Shown: positions 14,992-21,246, counted from the first letter of the stretch. The stretch is 22,948 nt of DNA from a virus (IMGVR_UViG_3300046804_001189:1-22948); one strand, 5' to 3'. Numbers and translations are program-made. The notes: a model not told the origin generated them from the sequence alone.

Positions 14992-15422
14992 CAGATCGTA
15001 TCGTTTGTAGCGGAGCATTGTTCTACGCTAAAAATACACGACGATTTTTACTATTACAAAAAGCTCAAGGAAAACATACAGGTACTTGGGGATTAGTAGG
15101 CGGTACTAATTTGCAAAATGAAAATCCTTGGCAAGGATTACAAAGAGAAATTTTAGAAGAAATTGGTAGTTTACCAAAAATAATCAAAACAATTCCATTA
15201 GAAACATTTGTTAGCAATGACAAAGTTTTTAATTTTCACACTTATCTATGTGTAATCGAAGACGAATTTATTCCTATACTAAGTGAGGAACATTGTGCAT
15301 GGTGTTGGGCTAATATTGATTACGCACCAAAACCCTTACATCAAGGATTACGAAATAGTTTTAGTAATAAGACTATTAGGACAAAACTACAAACTGTATT
15401 TGATATAGTAGACTTAATATAA
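14973..15422 (+). CDS. Nudix hydrolase
   Basis: The 149-residue protein contains a complete Nudix box: G44, five residues, E50, seven residues, then REILEEIG (58-65). Upstream are ALFYAKNTRRFLLLQK and the substrate-side strand GTWGLVGG. Nudix enzymes cleave nucleoside diphosphates linked to another group (X); the substrate cannot be told from this sequence. Candidates include oxidised dNTPs, ADP-ribose, NAD-type cofactors and RNA caps. It overlaps the end of the gp15-like gene by 19 bases and is the last gene of the plus-strand neck operon, which is unusual company for an enzyme. A purine-rich AGGGCAGG lies just before the start. Its stop codon lies in the first bases of a bidirectional terminator. 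Confidence 0.92.
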   Translation: MEIRPLTDRIVCSGALFYAKNTRRFLLLQKAQGKHTGTWGLVGGTNLQNENPWQGLQREILEEIGSLPKIIKTIPLETFVSNDKVFNFHTYLCVIEDEFIPILSEEHCAWCWANIDYAPKPLHQGLRNSFSNKTIRTKLQTVFDIVDLI

Positions 15423-15444
15423 AAAGGACCCGAAGGTCCTTTTT
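15421..15444. terminator. Bidirectional rho-independent terminator between Nudix and outer-membrane protein genes
   Basis: AAAAAGGACC (15421-15430) and GGTCCTTTTT (15435-15444) form a perfect 10-base-pair stem around a CGAA tetraloop. A U-run follows on either strand, so it can end both the plus-strand neck operon and the minus-strand iron/porin operon. Confidence 0.88.
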
Positions 15445-15461
15445 TATTGGGGATTGTTTGA

Positions 15462-16148
15462 TTAAAACTTATATGCATATTCAAAGATATAAGCGTCAGA
15501 CTTGTGCTGTCCGTTCTTGAAGTTCAAGAAACTTGGGCCGTCTGCTTCATATGCTTTTACATAACGCAATTCGATAGTGTGATGATCGTCAATGTTCCAG
15601 TTAGGTCCAATACGGAACTTGTTCTTATCATGTCCTGTTGTACCATCAATTGAACGAATCAAACGATATGACGCTGTCATTCCCCATTGCTTGTTAAAGT
15701 CATACTTCAAAGCTGGTTCCCAGTAAGCATAATTATAGTTGTCTTCGTTGCTCATAGAACGACCAACTAGGCCACGAACATAACCACCAAAGCCATTACC
15801 TAATGTAAAGTCTTTACGGATACGAACACCAACTTTAGTTTCAGTGGTGTTACCTGTTGTACCGTTCGACCACATTTTGTCTTGGTTGCCTTCTAGGTAA
15901 AGTTCAGCACGATTGATCCAACCGTCTTTCCACTGGATACCTGGCATTACTGCTAGGGCAGTGTTGGTGTTGTCGCTAGTTGCTGATTTTTCATATTCAT
16001 ACTCAAAACCAATACGTGGACGACCACCAAATAGTGTGTCTGCTTCTTTTACTTCTACTTTCTTACCGTCTGCGGTATAATACTCTCCTGCTTGTGCCAT
16101 CCCCATGACACTAGCTAACAGAGCAAATGCTAATAACAATTTTTTCAT
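15462..16148 (-). CDS. Secreted outer-membrane beta-barrel protein (small porin, KdgM-like layout)
   Basis: The 228-residue product has a classical signal peptide, MKKLLLAFALLASVMGMAQA, with cleavage likely after A20. The mature part is rich in alternating aromatic/polar strands (for example INRAELYLEGNQ, TKVGVRIRKDF, GGYVRGLVGRS, WEPALKYDFN, GMTASYRLIRSI, HTIELRYVKAYEA). It ends in Tyr-Lys-Phe, the C-terminal aromatic signal read by the BAM insertion machinery. Length and layout resemble 10-14-stranded narrow porins such as KdgM, but substrate cannot be told. The protein would sit in the host outer membrane. It is the last gene after the Fe(III) transporter genes, separated by a structured 129-base gap, with a Shine-Dalgarno AAAGGA about 8 bases before the ATG. 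Alternatives to uptake: masking or altering a phage receptor, or membrane permeabilisation. Confidence 0.85.
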   Translation of the reverse strand: MKKLLLAFALLASVMGMAQAGEYYTADGKKVEVKEADTLFGGRPRIGFEYEYEKSATSDNTNTALAVMPGIQWKDGWINRAELYLEGNQDKMWSNGTTGNTTETKVGVRIRKDFTLGNGFGGYVRGLVGRSMSNEDNYNYAYWEPALKYDFNKQWGMTASYRLIRSIDGTTGHDKNKFRIGPNWNIDDHHTIELRYVKAYEADGPSFLNFKNGQHKSDAYIFEYAYKF

Positions 16149-16277
16149 TTTATTTTCCTTTTGTTTTATGTAGAGAATTGTCTAATTCAATTCTCTGGGC
16201 ACTATATGCCAGTTAGTCTACAAAGCCGACCATGGCTGTAGACAGCAAGTCCCCACTTGCTGTCAAACTCTTTACTT
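16149..16277 (-). other. Structured intercistronic region: four inverted repeats end to end
   Basis: The gap between the binding protein stop and the porin start holds four potential hairpins. 16241-16264 has a perfect 10-base-pair stem with a 4-base loop. 16216-16243 has a 10-base-pair stem with a 2-base bulge, sharing three bases with the first. 16195-16212 has a 6-base-pair stem with one bulge. 16172-16196 has a perfect 9-base-pair stem with a 7-base loop. None is followed by a U-run, so a simple terminator is unlikely. A Shine-Dalgarno (AAAGGA) follows. Likely roles are mRNA stabilisation, differential expression or regulation of the porin. Confidence 0.65.
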
Positions 16278-17309
16278 TTATTTGCTGGCTTCTGTTAAGA
16301 TTTTAACAGCGACTTCACGATTTTTAGCAATAGCATCGGTGGCGATAAAATTCATTTTAGCGCGACCTTTTACTACACCAGGTTGCCCTTCGCCAAATCC
16401 TTGAACAATAACTGGCAATGGTTCACCGTCATCGATTGCAGGGTATTCAAAGTTTACCTGGGCTACAAATGTTTGGCCAATTGGGCTTAGAATAAAATCT
16501 GCTAGTTGTTGCGCTTCTTTATTATTCTTAGCACCTTTAAGGGCCGCCATGCCTGCAATTAGCGTATAAGGACCTTTACCTGTTTGATCTGGGAAGAACA
16601 AACGAGTCTTAGCCGCAAATGGACGCTGTGCGTTGTTGGACAGCATTAAGCCGTAGTAGTATGTGTTCATTAGGCTAATATCGCAAGTACCATTGGCAAC
16701 TAATTCACCTTGTTTGCGATCATTACCACTTGGCTTAACTGCTAGATTGTTAGCAACGCCCTGTACCCAATTACGAGCATAAGCTTCACCACGATCTGCA
16801 ATCATTTGACTTACTAGACTAATATTATAAGCATGAGTTAACGGACGCATACAAACACGACCTTTAAACTCTGGACTTGCTAAATCATCATAACCTCTAA
16901 GTTTAGTTACATCGACTTTTTCAGGGTTATAAACCATTGTGCGAGCACGATAGCTATAAGCAACATAGTCGCTATCTCGTAATTCTGGACGAATACTAGA
17001 TACTAGTTTGCTGTTTAGTGTGTTTGCAGTCCAACCGTTCTTTTTAGCTAATTCTAACACAGCTGCATCTGTAGAAATAATGATATCTGCTTCGCCTGGT
17101 TTTGATGTCAAACGAGCCGGAATGCCTCCTTCATCTACAAATACAGAATTGACTTTAACGCTAGTCTGCTGTTCAAATTGTTTAAAAAGTGGTTTTAAGT
17201 GAAAATCAGTACGATCACTGATTACGTTTACTTCTGCGGCTTGTGCTACTGCCGCGGTCATTACGATTACACACCCAATCAGGGCGCGAGCATTTCTTAA
17301 AATTGACAT
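16278..17309 (-). CDS. Periplasmic Fe(III)-binding protein of an ABC transporter (FutA/FbpA/IdiA-like)
   Basis: The 343-residue precursor has a signal peptide ending around A24 (VAQA, then AEVNV), so the mature protein is periplasmic. It has the two-lobed iron-binder pattern: first strand VNVISDRTDF, GEADIIISTDAA (72-83), the hinge region YSYRARTMVYNPEKV (118-132), RVCMRPLTHAYNISL (151-165) and CDISLMNTYYYGL (209-221). Tyr217-Tyr219 correspond to the adjacent tyrosines that bind Fe(III) in FbpA and FutA, and Y161 and Y118/Y120 are further candidates. C153 and C209 may form a disulfide. ADFILSPIGQTFVAQVNFEYP (270-290) is a typical C-terminal part. The usual His/Tyr pair after the first strand is replaced by SDRTDFH. 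The start has a strong Shine-Dalgarno (AGGAG, 9 bases upstream). It overlaps the ATPase gene by 95 bases. Confidence 0.9.
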   Translation of the reverse strand: MSILRNARALIGCVIVMTAAVAQAAEVNVISDRTDFHLKPLFKQFEQQTSVKVNSVFVDEGGIPARLTSKPGEADIIISTDAAVLELAKKNGWTANTLNSKLVSSIRPELRDSDYVAYSYRARTMVYNPEKVDVTKLRGYDDLASPEFKGRVCMRPLTHAYNISLVSQMIADRGEAYARNWVQGVANNLAVKPSGNDRKQGELVANGTCDISLMNTYYYGLMLSNNAQRPFAAKTRLFFPDQTGKGPYTLIAGMAALKGAKNNKEAQQLADFILSPIGQTFVAQVNFEYPAIDDGEPLPVIVQGFGEGQPGVVKGRAKMNFIATDAIAKNREVAVKILTEASK

Positions 17310-18219
17310 AGATTCTTTCTCCTATACTAATGTCCATATCTGCGTAAACCTCCACAGCGAGGGGCTTTTTGGTTCCATCGAGAACCACGGAGACCTTGAT
17401 ACTTGGTCCATCCCACTGGACCCCGGTCACCGTTGCGTTAAAGTCGGTTGGATTCTTAAAAGGAGGTTTCTTGATCTTGAACCACTCAGGTCGGACCATA
17501 CAAGGGTCTTCATTAGAGTGTAGATCAAAACTTTTAAGGTCTTTCCTATCTAACACGGTATAGTTGCCAAAGAAGTTGGCCATCCAAGGAGTAGTTGGTG
17601 TGTCATACAGTTGCTTGAACTTATTATGAGCTACAACTTCGCCTTGTTTGACTACTATGGCATATTCAAATAATCCATAAACTTGATAAAGTTCATGTGT
17701 TACTAGAATGGCAGTTTTATTTAGTTGTTTAAGTTTGTATAACAACTGTTTTAATGTTTTGCGAACTACAATGGGATCGATGCCTTGCATTGGCTCGTCC
17801 AATAATACAACATTTGCTGGGCTACAGACAGCTCGTAAAATGTTCACACGCTGGCTTTCACCACCACTTAATTCATGTGGATATTTTTCTAGCAAATGCT
17901 CGATTTTAAATAATTCTGCCCATTGTTCTAAATGTGAATTATCACCGCCTAACTCGATATTTTTGCGTACAGTAAAATTTGGCAATAATCTACCATCTTG
18001 CCAAGCCATACTAACACTTCGTTTTGGGCCGACTAGTCCGTTTACATTTACATTATCAATTATTACATCTCCGGCATATTCCTGTAAGCCGGCAAGACAG
18101 CGAAGCAAAGTAGTTTTTCCTGCTCCGCTAGGTCCTATTATAACTGTATGTGTGTTAATATCTAAATTAACGTTAGCCAGTTTAGGAATGTTAGAATTTA
18201 GATTTTTTATCTGTATCAT
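17215..18219 (-). CDS. ABC transporter ATPase, Fe(III) uptake type (FbpC-like)
   Basis: This 334-residue subunit energises import at the inner membrane. All ABC motifs are present: Walker A GPSGAGKT (29-36), Q-loop Q74, signature LSGGESQ (117-123), Walker B VVLLDE (137-142), D-loop GIDP (146-149) and switch His175 (VTHE). Residues beyond about 235 form a C-terminal regulatory (TOBE-like) domain, ending near DISIGERIYVNFKK as in FbpC/PotA-type ATPases. After that the reading frame runs on for about 20 more residues (SRPDWVCNRND...), which are encoded inside the start of the binding protein gene in another frame. I see no frameshift in the core. The start overlaps the permease gene by 29 bases. 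Confidence 0.92.
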   Translation of the reverse strand: MIQIKNLNSNIPKLANVNLDINTHTVIIGPSGAGKTTLLRCLAGLQEYAGDVIIDNVNVNGLVGPKRSVSMAWQDGRLLPNFTVRKNIELGGDNSHLEQWAELFKIEHLLEKYPHELSGGESQRVNILRAVCSPANVVLLDEPMQGIDPIVVRKTLKQLLYKLKQLNKTAILVTHELYQVYGLFEYAIVVKQGEVVAHNKFKQLYDTPTTPWMANFFGNYTVLDRKDLKSFDLHSNEDPCMVRPEWFKIKKPPFKNPTDFNATVTGVQWDGPSIKVSVVLDGTKKPLAVEVYADMDISIGERIYVNFKKCSRPDWVCNRNDRGSSTSRRSKRNQ

Positions 18220-19495
18220 ATATAAGTTTAATTATAACAGAACAAAGCACAATACCCAAACTTAAGATTACCAAACTATGCGGACCTAAGTTTGGTATTG
18301 CTTCTGACCGAGCAATATAATTCATACGCATGGCTAGTGTTTGAAAATTCATTGGTTGTAAGATCATGCTAATAGGCAACTCCCTAATAACATCTAAGAC
18401 AATCAGACAAACTCCTAACGCTACACTTGGAAGTACAATTCTTGCTTTGTCTAGAATTCTTTTTATTTTAGTTGGGGTATAAAAATCAATAACTTCAAAA
18501 TATCTTTGATTACCCTTGTCTGCTACTGAAACAGTATTAATCATCAGACCATAATATCTAAGTGTAATACCGATAGATAGTAATACAAATAAACTGACGT
18601 AAGGACCAAAGAAATACAATATTGTTGCGCCAATGACAGTTCCTGGCATGGCATAAAATCCTAACCCGCTGCGTTCTAAAAACTGTTTTCCTATGTTAGA
18701 AAAATATACAGCTGATACAGAAACACACATAATCACTACAACTATTGTCAAATATAAAGTGTTTAATAATTCTTTCAAAAAATCGTCTGCTTCAAATGTT
18801 GCTCCAGTAACAATCCATGCTAAAGAGGTATATACACCAAAGCCTATTAGCATAATAGTAGGTAATATAGCTAAAATAGCCCACAAGATTCTGGACTTGC
18901 TAGAATTATCTCCTTGTAAAGAAGTCGATGTTTTTAAATCTAGTTGACTTATAGCAATACCTAGTAGAGCTAATAGTGCTACACCCCACCATATCTGACT
19001 CATGTTCCAAGTTGACGTCCAGATATTATAGGTTAACATTGTTACAGTATTCAAACCATAGAAGTTACTAACGCCAAAGTCAGCAACACATTCAGCCGCA
19101 ATAATAGCAATACTAGGCAGTAGGCTCAATTTTAAACTAGGCCATATAGCAGTAAACAAGGATTTAAAGTTTTGTCCGTTTACTACAGTCATCATTTCCC
19201 AAGCCTTGTGTGCTCTATTGGCTAAACTTGCCGATACAATGCTATGTGGATAAACTGAACAGCAGACTCCTAGGCTAACACTAGCACCTAACCAAGGATT
19301 AATGTAACCAAACTCGCTGAGATAGTAAGATAATAACCACGGAGGGACGCCTAGTATTAACAAAGGCACATAATAGGCCCAAGTTTTATTTGACCACCAT
19401 GCTGATACAGCCGTCAAAGTGCCAATCGATATAGATATTATCGATGTAAAAATTATTAACAAGAAGGTTGATATAATCGAGTCAAACCAAAACAT
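18191..19495 (-). CDS. ABC transporter permease, Fe(III) uptake type (FbpB-like), short at the N-terminus
   Basis: The 434-residue integral membrane protein has about 10-11 hydrophobic segments in two halves, as in the fused FbpB permeases. The first half has the loop VVNGQNFKSLFTAIWPSLKL (about 103-122), in the position of the EAA motif that docks the ATPase. The second half carries a degenerate loop (FYTPTKIKRILDKARIVLP) and the conserved DVIRELPISMILQPMNFQTLA that is characteristic of iron permeases. Family members are usually 500 residues or more; here the first one or two membrane segments are missing, and an in-frame TAA two codons before the ATG rules out a longer start. There is no Shine-Dalgarno; the ATG lies 5 bases from a perfect -10 box. 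First gene of the iron operon. Confidence 0.85.
   Translation of the reverse strand: MFWFDSIISTFLLIIFTSIISISIGTLTAVSAWWSNKTWAYYVPLLILGVPPWLLSYYLSEFGYINPWLGASVSLGVCCSVYPHSIVSASLANRAHKAWEMMTVVNGQNFKSLFTAIWPSLKLSLLPSIAIIAAECVADFGVSNFYGLNTVTMLTYNIWTSTWNMSQIWWGVALLALLGIAISQLDLKTSTSLQGDNSSKSRILWAILAILPTIMLIGFGVYTSLAWIVTGATFEADDFLKELLNTLYLTIVVVIMCVSVSAVYFSNIGKQFLERSGLGFYAMPGTVIGATILYFFGPYVSLFVLLSIGITLRYYGLMINTVSVADKGNQRYFEVIDFYTPTKIKRILDKARIVLPSVALGVCLIVLDVIRELPISMILQPMNFQTLAMRMNYIARSEAIPNLGPHSLVILSLGIVLCSVIIKLIYDTDKKSKF
18231..18259 (-). promoter_or_regulatory. Weak candidate sigma70 promoter inside the permease 3' end
   Basis: The minus strand has a perfect -10 TATAAT (18231-18236), and 17 bases upstream TTGGGT (18254-18259), which matches the -35 only at TTG. 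It lies 12 bases before the ATPase ATG. It overlaps permease codons, so the match may be chance in AT-rich coding DNA. Confidence 0.25.
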
Positions 19496-19500
19496 AACTT

Positions 19501-19529
19501 ATTATATGCTATATTTTTGATTTTGTCAA
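19501..19529 (-). promoter_or_regulatory. Perfect consensus sigma70 promoter of the iron uptake operon
   Basis: The minus strand carries -35 TTGACA (19524-19529), a 17-base spacer and -10 TATAAT (19501-19506), matching the bacterial housekeeping consensus in all 12 positions with optimal spacing. The -10 ends 5 bases before the permease ATG, so transcription should begin on or next to the start codon, giving a leaderless mRNA. The -35 contains the stop codon of the oxygenase gene upstream. I see no convincing Fur-box palindrome over it. Confidence 0.85.
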
Positions 19530-20038
19530 GATAATTCTTCAAAATTACCAGCAATACTAATTCTAGTTTGGTTGCCGCGGTTCTTACTAACGCTATGATT
19601 CATCCATCCTGGAAAAATTACCAAATGGCTTTCTAACGGAGGTATGCTAAATCTGAATCTGTCTAAGAACCAAAATGTTAAGTCTCCTGCGCCTGGAGGA
19701 ACTTGAACATAATATACCCATGCAAATGGACTGGTGCCATGATGGTGTGTATTTGTACTTTCAAGAGGACGATGGATTTGCCCCCATTGACTGGCAGTAT
19801 ACATGTTTTTAGTTTTTGCTATTTCGTCTGCCATGGCAACTAATCGTTTGCTTTCGCTGCCGTCCGGTATTTCTAGTATACTATCTTCACTAAGGCCGCT
19901 GTTTGGATCTTTGCTTAGTCTATCATTAATATGTGCTAACACTTCTTCCGCTAGTTTTGCATTATCTAGCCCATCTAGTTTATACTGACGTGCTGTTAGT
20001 TCTAGTAGAGTAATGTCTTTAATAAATGTGTGTGTCAT
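19526..20038 (-). CDS. Putative non-haem Fe(II)/2-oxoglutarate oxygenase (2OG-FeII_Oxy_5-like)
   Basis: The 170-residue protein has the C-terminal double-stranded beta-helix signature of phage 2OG oxygenases: THHHGTSPFAWVYYVQVPPG (97-116), then HLVIFPGWMNHSV (138-150) and NQTRISIAGNF (156-166). Candidate iron ligands are H98/H100 and H148, and R159 would bind 2-oxoglutarate. The first ligand pair is H-x-H, not the textbook H-x-D. The substrate is unknown. The start overlaps the stop of the preceding oxygenase gene by 4 bases (ATGA), so translation is coupled. Its stop codon lies within the -35 box of the iron operon promoter. Confidence 0.75.
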   Translation of the reverse strand: MTHTFIKDITLLELTARQYKLDGLDNAKLAEEVLAHINDRLSKDPNSGLSEDSILEIPDGSESKRLVAMADEIAKTKNMYTASQWGQIHRPLESTNTHHHGTSPFAWVYYVQVPPGAGDLTFWFLDRFRFSIPPLESHLVIFPGWMNHSVSKNRGNQTRISIAGNFEELS

Positions 20039-20643
20039 CTTCTATTCATTCGTTGTAGAGAATAATGATCAACACCTAGTGCTTCTATAAAAAATACCAA
20101 AGTTAAACGTTCTTCATCCTGGAATGAATTAACTCCATGCCATAAGTGTCCGTCAAATGCTATCAATCTGTTAAACTTATTTTTTACTACAACAGATTCA
20201 TCAAAATGCGAATTATGTTCGTCCCTAACAGATGCAGGAAGGATTAATTTGTTATCTGGATCTGGATCGTTGTAGCTTAAATCTTTAGGTTGGTAGATAG
20301 TTGTACCAGAATCAAGCGAAGCATTCGGAGACAAGTATATTACTCCTGATATTAAATTAGGATCTCTATGTATCCATCCTTTTTCTGCTTTACTACTAAC
20401 TCTTTGAAAGTGTGCTTTTCCGTGCCAGCCACGAATTTGACCAGTAGTATGAAATAACGCAAGGTATCTTTCAATTGTAGACTTAAACAAATTTAAATTT
20501 AACTCATGTAACGGAGCAGAACGTTCTCCCGGCCAGAGATTTTCAGGATCGGATTCATACTTTTGTTTAAGAGCAAATTCTCTTACTGCTAATGGATCTT
20601 CAAAGAAGTTATCAACTACAGTTACAGGTGTAAGATATGTCAT
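20035..20643 (-). CDS. Putative Fe(II)/2-oxoglutarate oxygenase-like protein with H-x-D motif
   Basis: The 202-residue protein shows GWIHRDPNLISGVIYLSP (89-106) with H92-x-D94, and FDGHLWHGVNSF (163-174) with H169 as third ligand, then R179 in ERLTLVFFIEA as candidate 2-oxoglutarate anchor. This is the order expected in a cupin-like 2OG-Fe(II) oxygenase. The N-terminal part starts with a typical VVDNFFEDPLAVREFALKQ helix that I recall from phage and environmental oxygenase-like proteins. The substrate is unknown; possibilities are proteins, nucleotides or small molecules. It overlaps both neighbours by 4 bases in a three-gene oxygenase operon. Confidence 0.75.
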   Translation of the reverse strand: MTYLTPVTVVDNFFEDPLAVREFALKQKYESDPENLWPGERSAPLHELNLNLFKSTIERYLALFHTTGQIRGWHGKAHFQRVSSKAEKGWIHRDPNLISGVIYLSPNASLDSGTTIYQPKDLSYNDPDPDNKLILPASVRDEHNSHFDESVVVKNKFNRLIAFDGHLWHGVNSFQDEERLTLVFFIEALGVDHYSLQRMNRR

Positions 20644-21218
20644 TTTAAGTTTATAGCAATACTAATGCGTTCATGATTTGTGTTGTTGACATTTACTCTG
20701 TGAGTAAGCCAACTTGGAAATAATAACAATCTTCCTGTTTTTGGTTTGTATGATATTGATTCGCTTGGCATTCCGTCTGATGGAAATCCATTAAAATGTA
20801 TGTAAGGATTTGGATTCTGAAATCTTATAGCACCGTCGTCTTCGTTTGCACTCACGTAGTATACTCCACTAATGCGTGAACCTGCATGGACATGGTCGTA
20901 TTGAAAACTTCCCTTATTAGAAAAATTAAACCAGCTTTCGTATATACTAAATCCTGGACCGTTATAGCCGATAGATTTAGTATATTCATCTATTGCAGAT
21001 AAAATCATAGATTTAAAATTAGCTAAGTTATGCGTTTCTATGTCGTTAGTGCCTTGAAAATTAAATGTAGTATTTACAGCATCACCCCACGGGCTCAATT
21101 CGCTAGACTGTTTTATCACATTTAATGCCGTTGATAGTTCGTTTTGGATTATTTCCAAATTATCACCAGTTAGTTCGTGTGCAAATATAGGAGTAGGAAA
21201 CCAGTTTTCTGTAGGCAT
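20640..21218 (-). CDS. Putative Fe(II)/2-oxoglutarate oxygenase (2OG-FeII_Oxy_5-like)
   Basis: The 192-residue protein has the family layout in full: a start WFPTPIFAHEL, a middle Y-E-S-W-F segment (93-97), YDHVHAGSRISGVYYVSA (107-124) with H109/H111, then GRLLLFPSWLTHRVNVN (162-178) with H173, and HERISIAINL with R184. The first ligand pair is H-x-H. It is the first gene of a three-gene unit read from a perfect TATAAATA box 4 bases before the ATG, with no Shine-Dalgarno. Function beyond the oxygenase fold is unknown; such proteins are frequent in marine phage genomes. Confidence 0.82.
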   Translation of the reverse strand: MPTENWFPTPIFAHELTGDNLEIIQNELSTALNVIKQSSELSPWGDAVNTTFNFQGTNDIETHNLANFKSMILSAIDEYTKSIGYNGPGFSIYESWFNFSNKGSFQYDHVHAGSRISGVYYVSANEDDGAIRFQNPNPYIHFNGFPSDGMPSESISYKPKTGRLLLFPSWLTHRVNVNNTNHERISIAINLK

Positions 21219-21222
21219 GCGA

Positions 21223-21230
21223 TATTTATA
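21223..21230 (-). promoter_or_regulatory. Perfect T4 late promoter box TATAAATA of the oxygenase operon
   Basis: The minus strand reads TATAAATA, then TCGC, then ATG at 21218, an 8 of 8 match to the T4 late consensus. It lies 2 bases from an opposed plus-strand box, so the two oxygenase units are transcribed divergently from a 28-base gap. Confidence 0.65.
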
Positions 21231-21232
21231 GG

Positions 21233-21240
21233 TGTAAATA
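21233..21240 (+). promoter_or_regulatory. T4-late-type promoter box TGTAAATA of the plus-strand oxygenase gene
   Basis: The plus strand reads TGTAAATA, then CGTCAC, then ATG at 21247. It matches TATAAATA in 7 of 8 positions, the same variant as before the terminase gene. No Shine-Dalgarno is present. Confidence 0.5.
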
Positions 21241-21246
21241 CGTCAC

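Noticed and set aside
16216-16264. Terminator after the iron-binding protein gene
   Set aside because: The stems are strong but no U-run follows on the minus strand, so it was recorded as a structured region instead.
17215-17345. Possible frameshift at the ATPase 3' end
   Set aside because: The conserved domain reaches its normal end before the overlap, and both frames are uninterrupted; a natural gene overlap explains it without an error.
15462-19529. Iron cassette as a host fragment joined by misassembly
   Set aside because: The cassette's promoter overlaps a phage oxygenase stop codon, and its far end shares a terminator with the phage Nudix gene, so the junctions look native; read mapping remains the decisive test.
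19490-19560. Fur box over the iron operon promoter
   Set aside because: AT-rich stretches with GATAAT-like words occur, but no convincing 19-base palindrome is seen by eye; a matrix scan would be needed.
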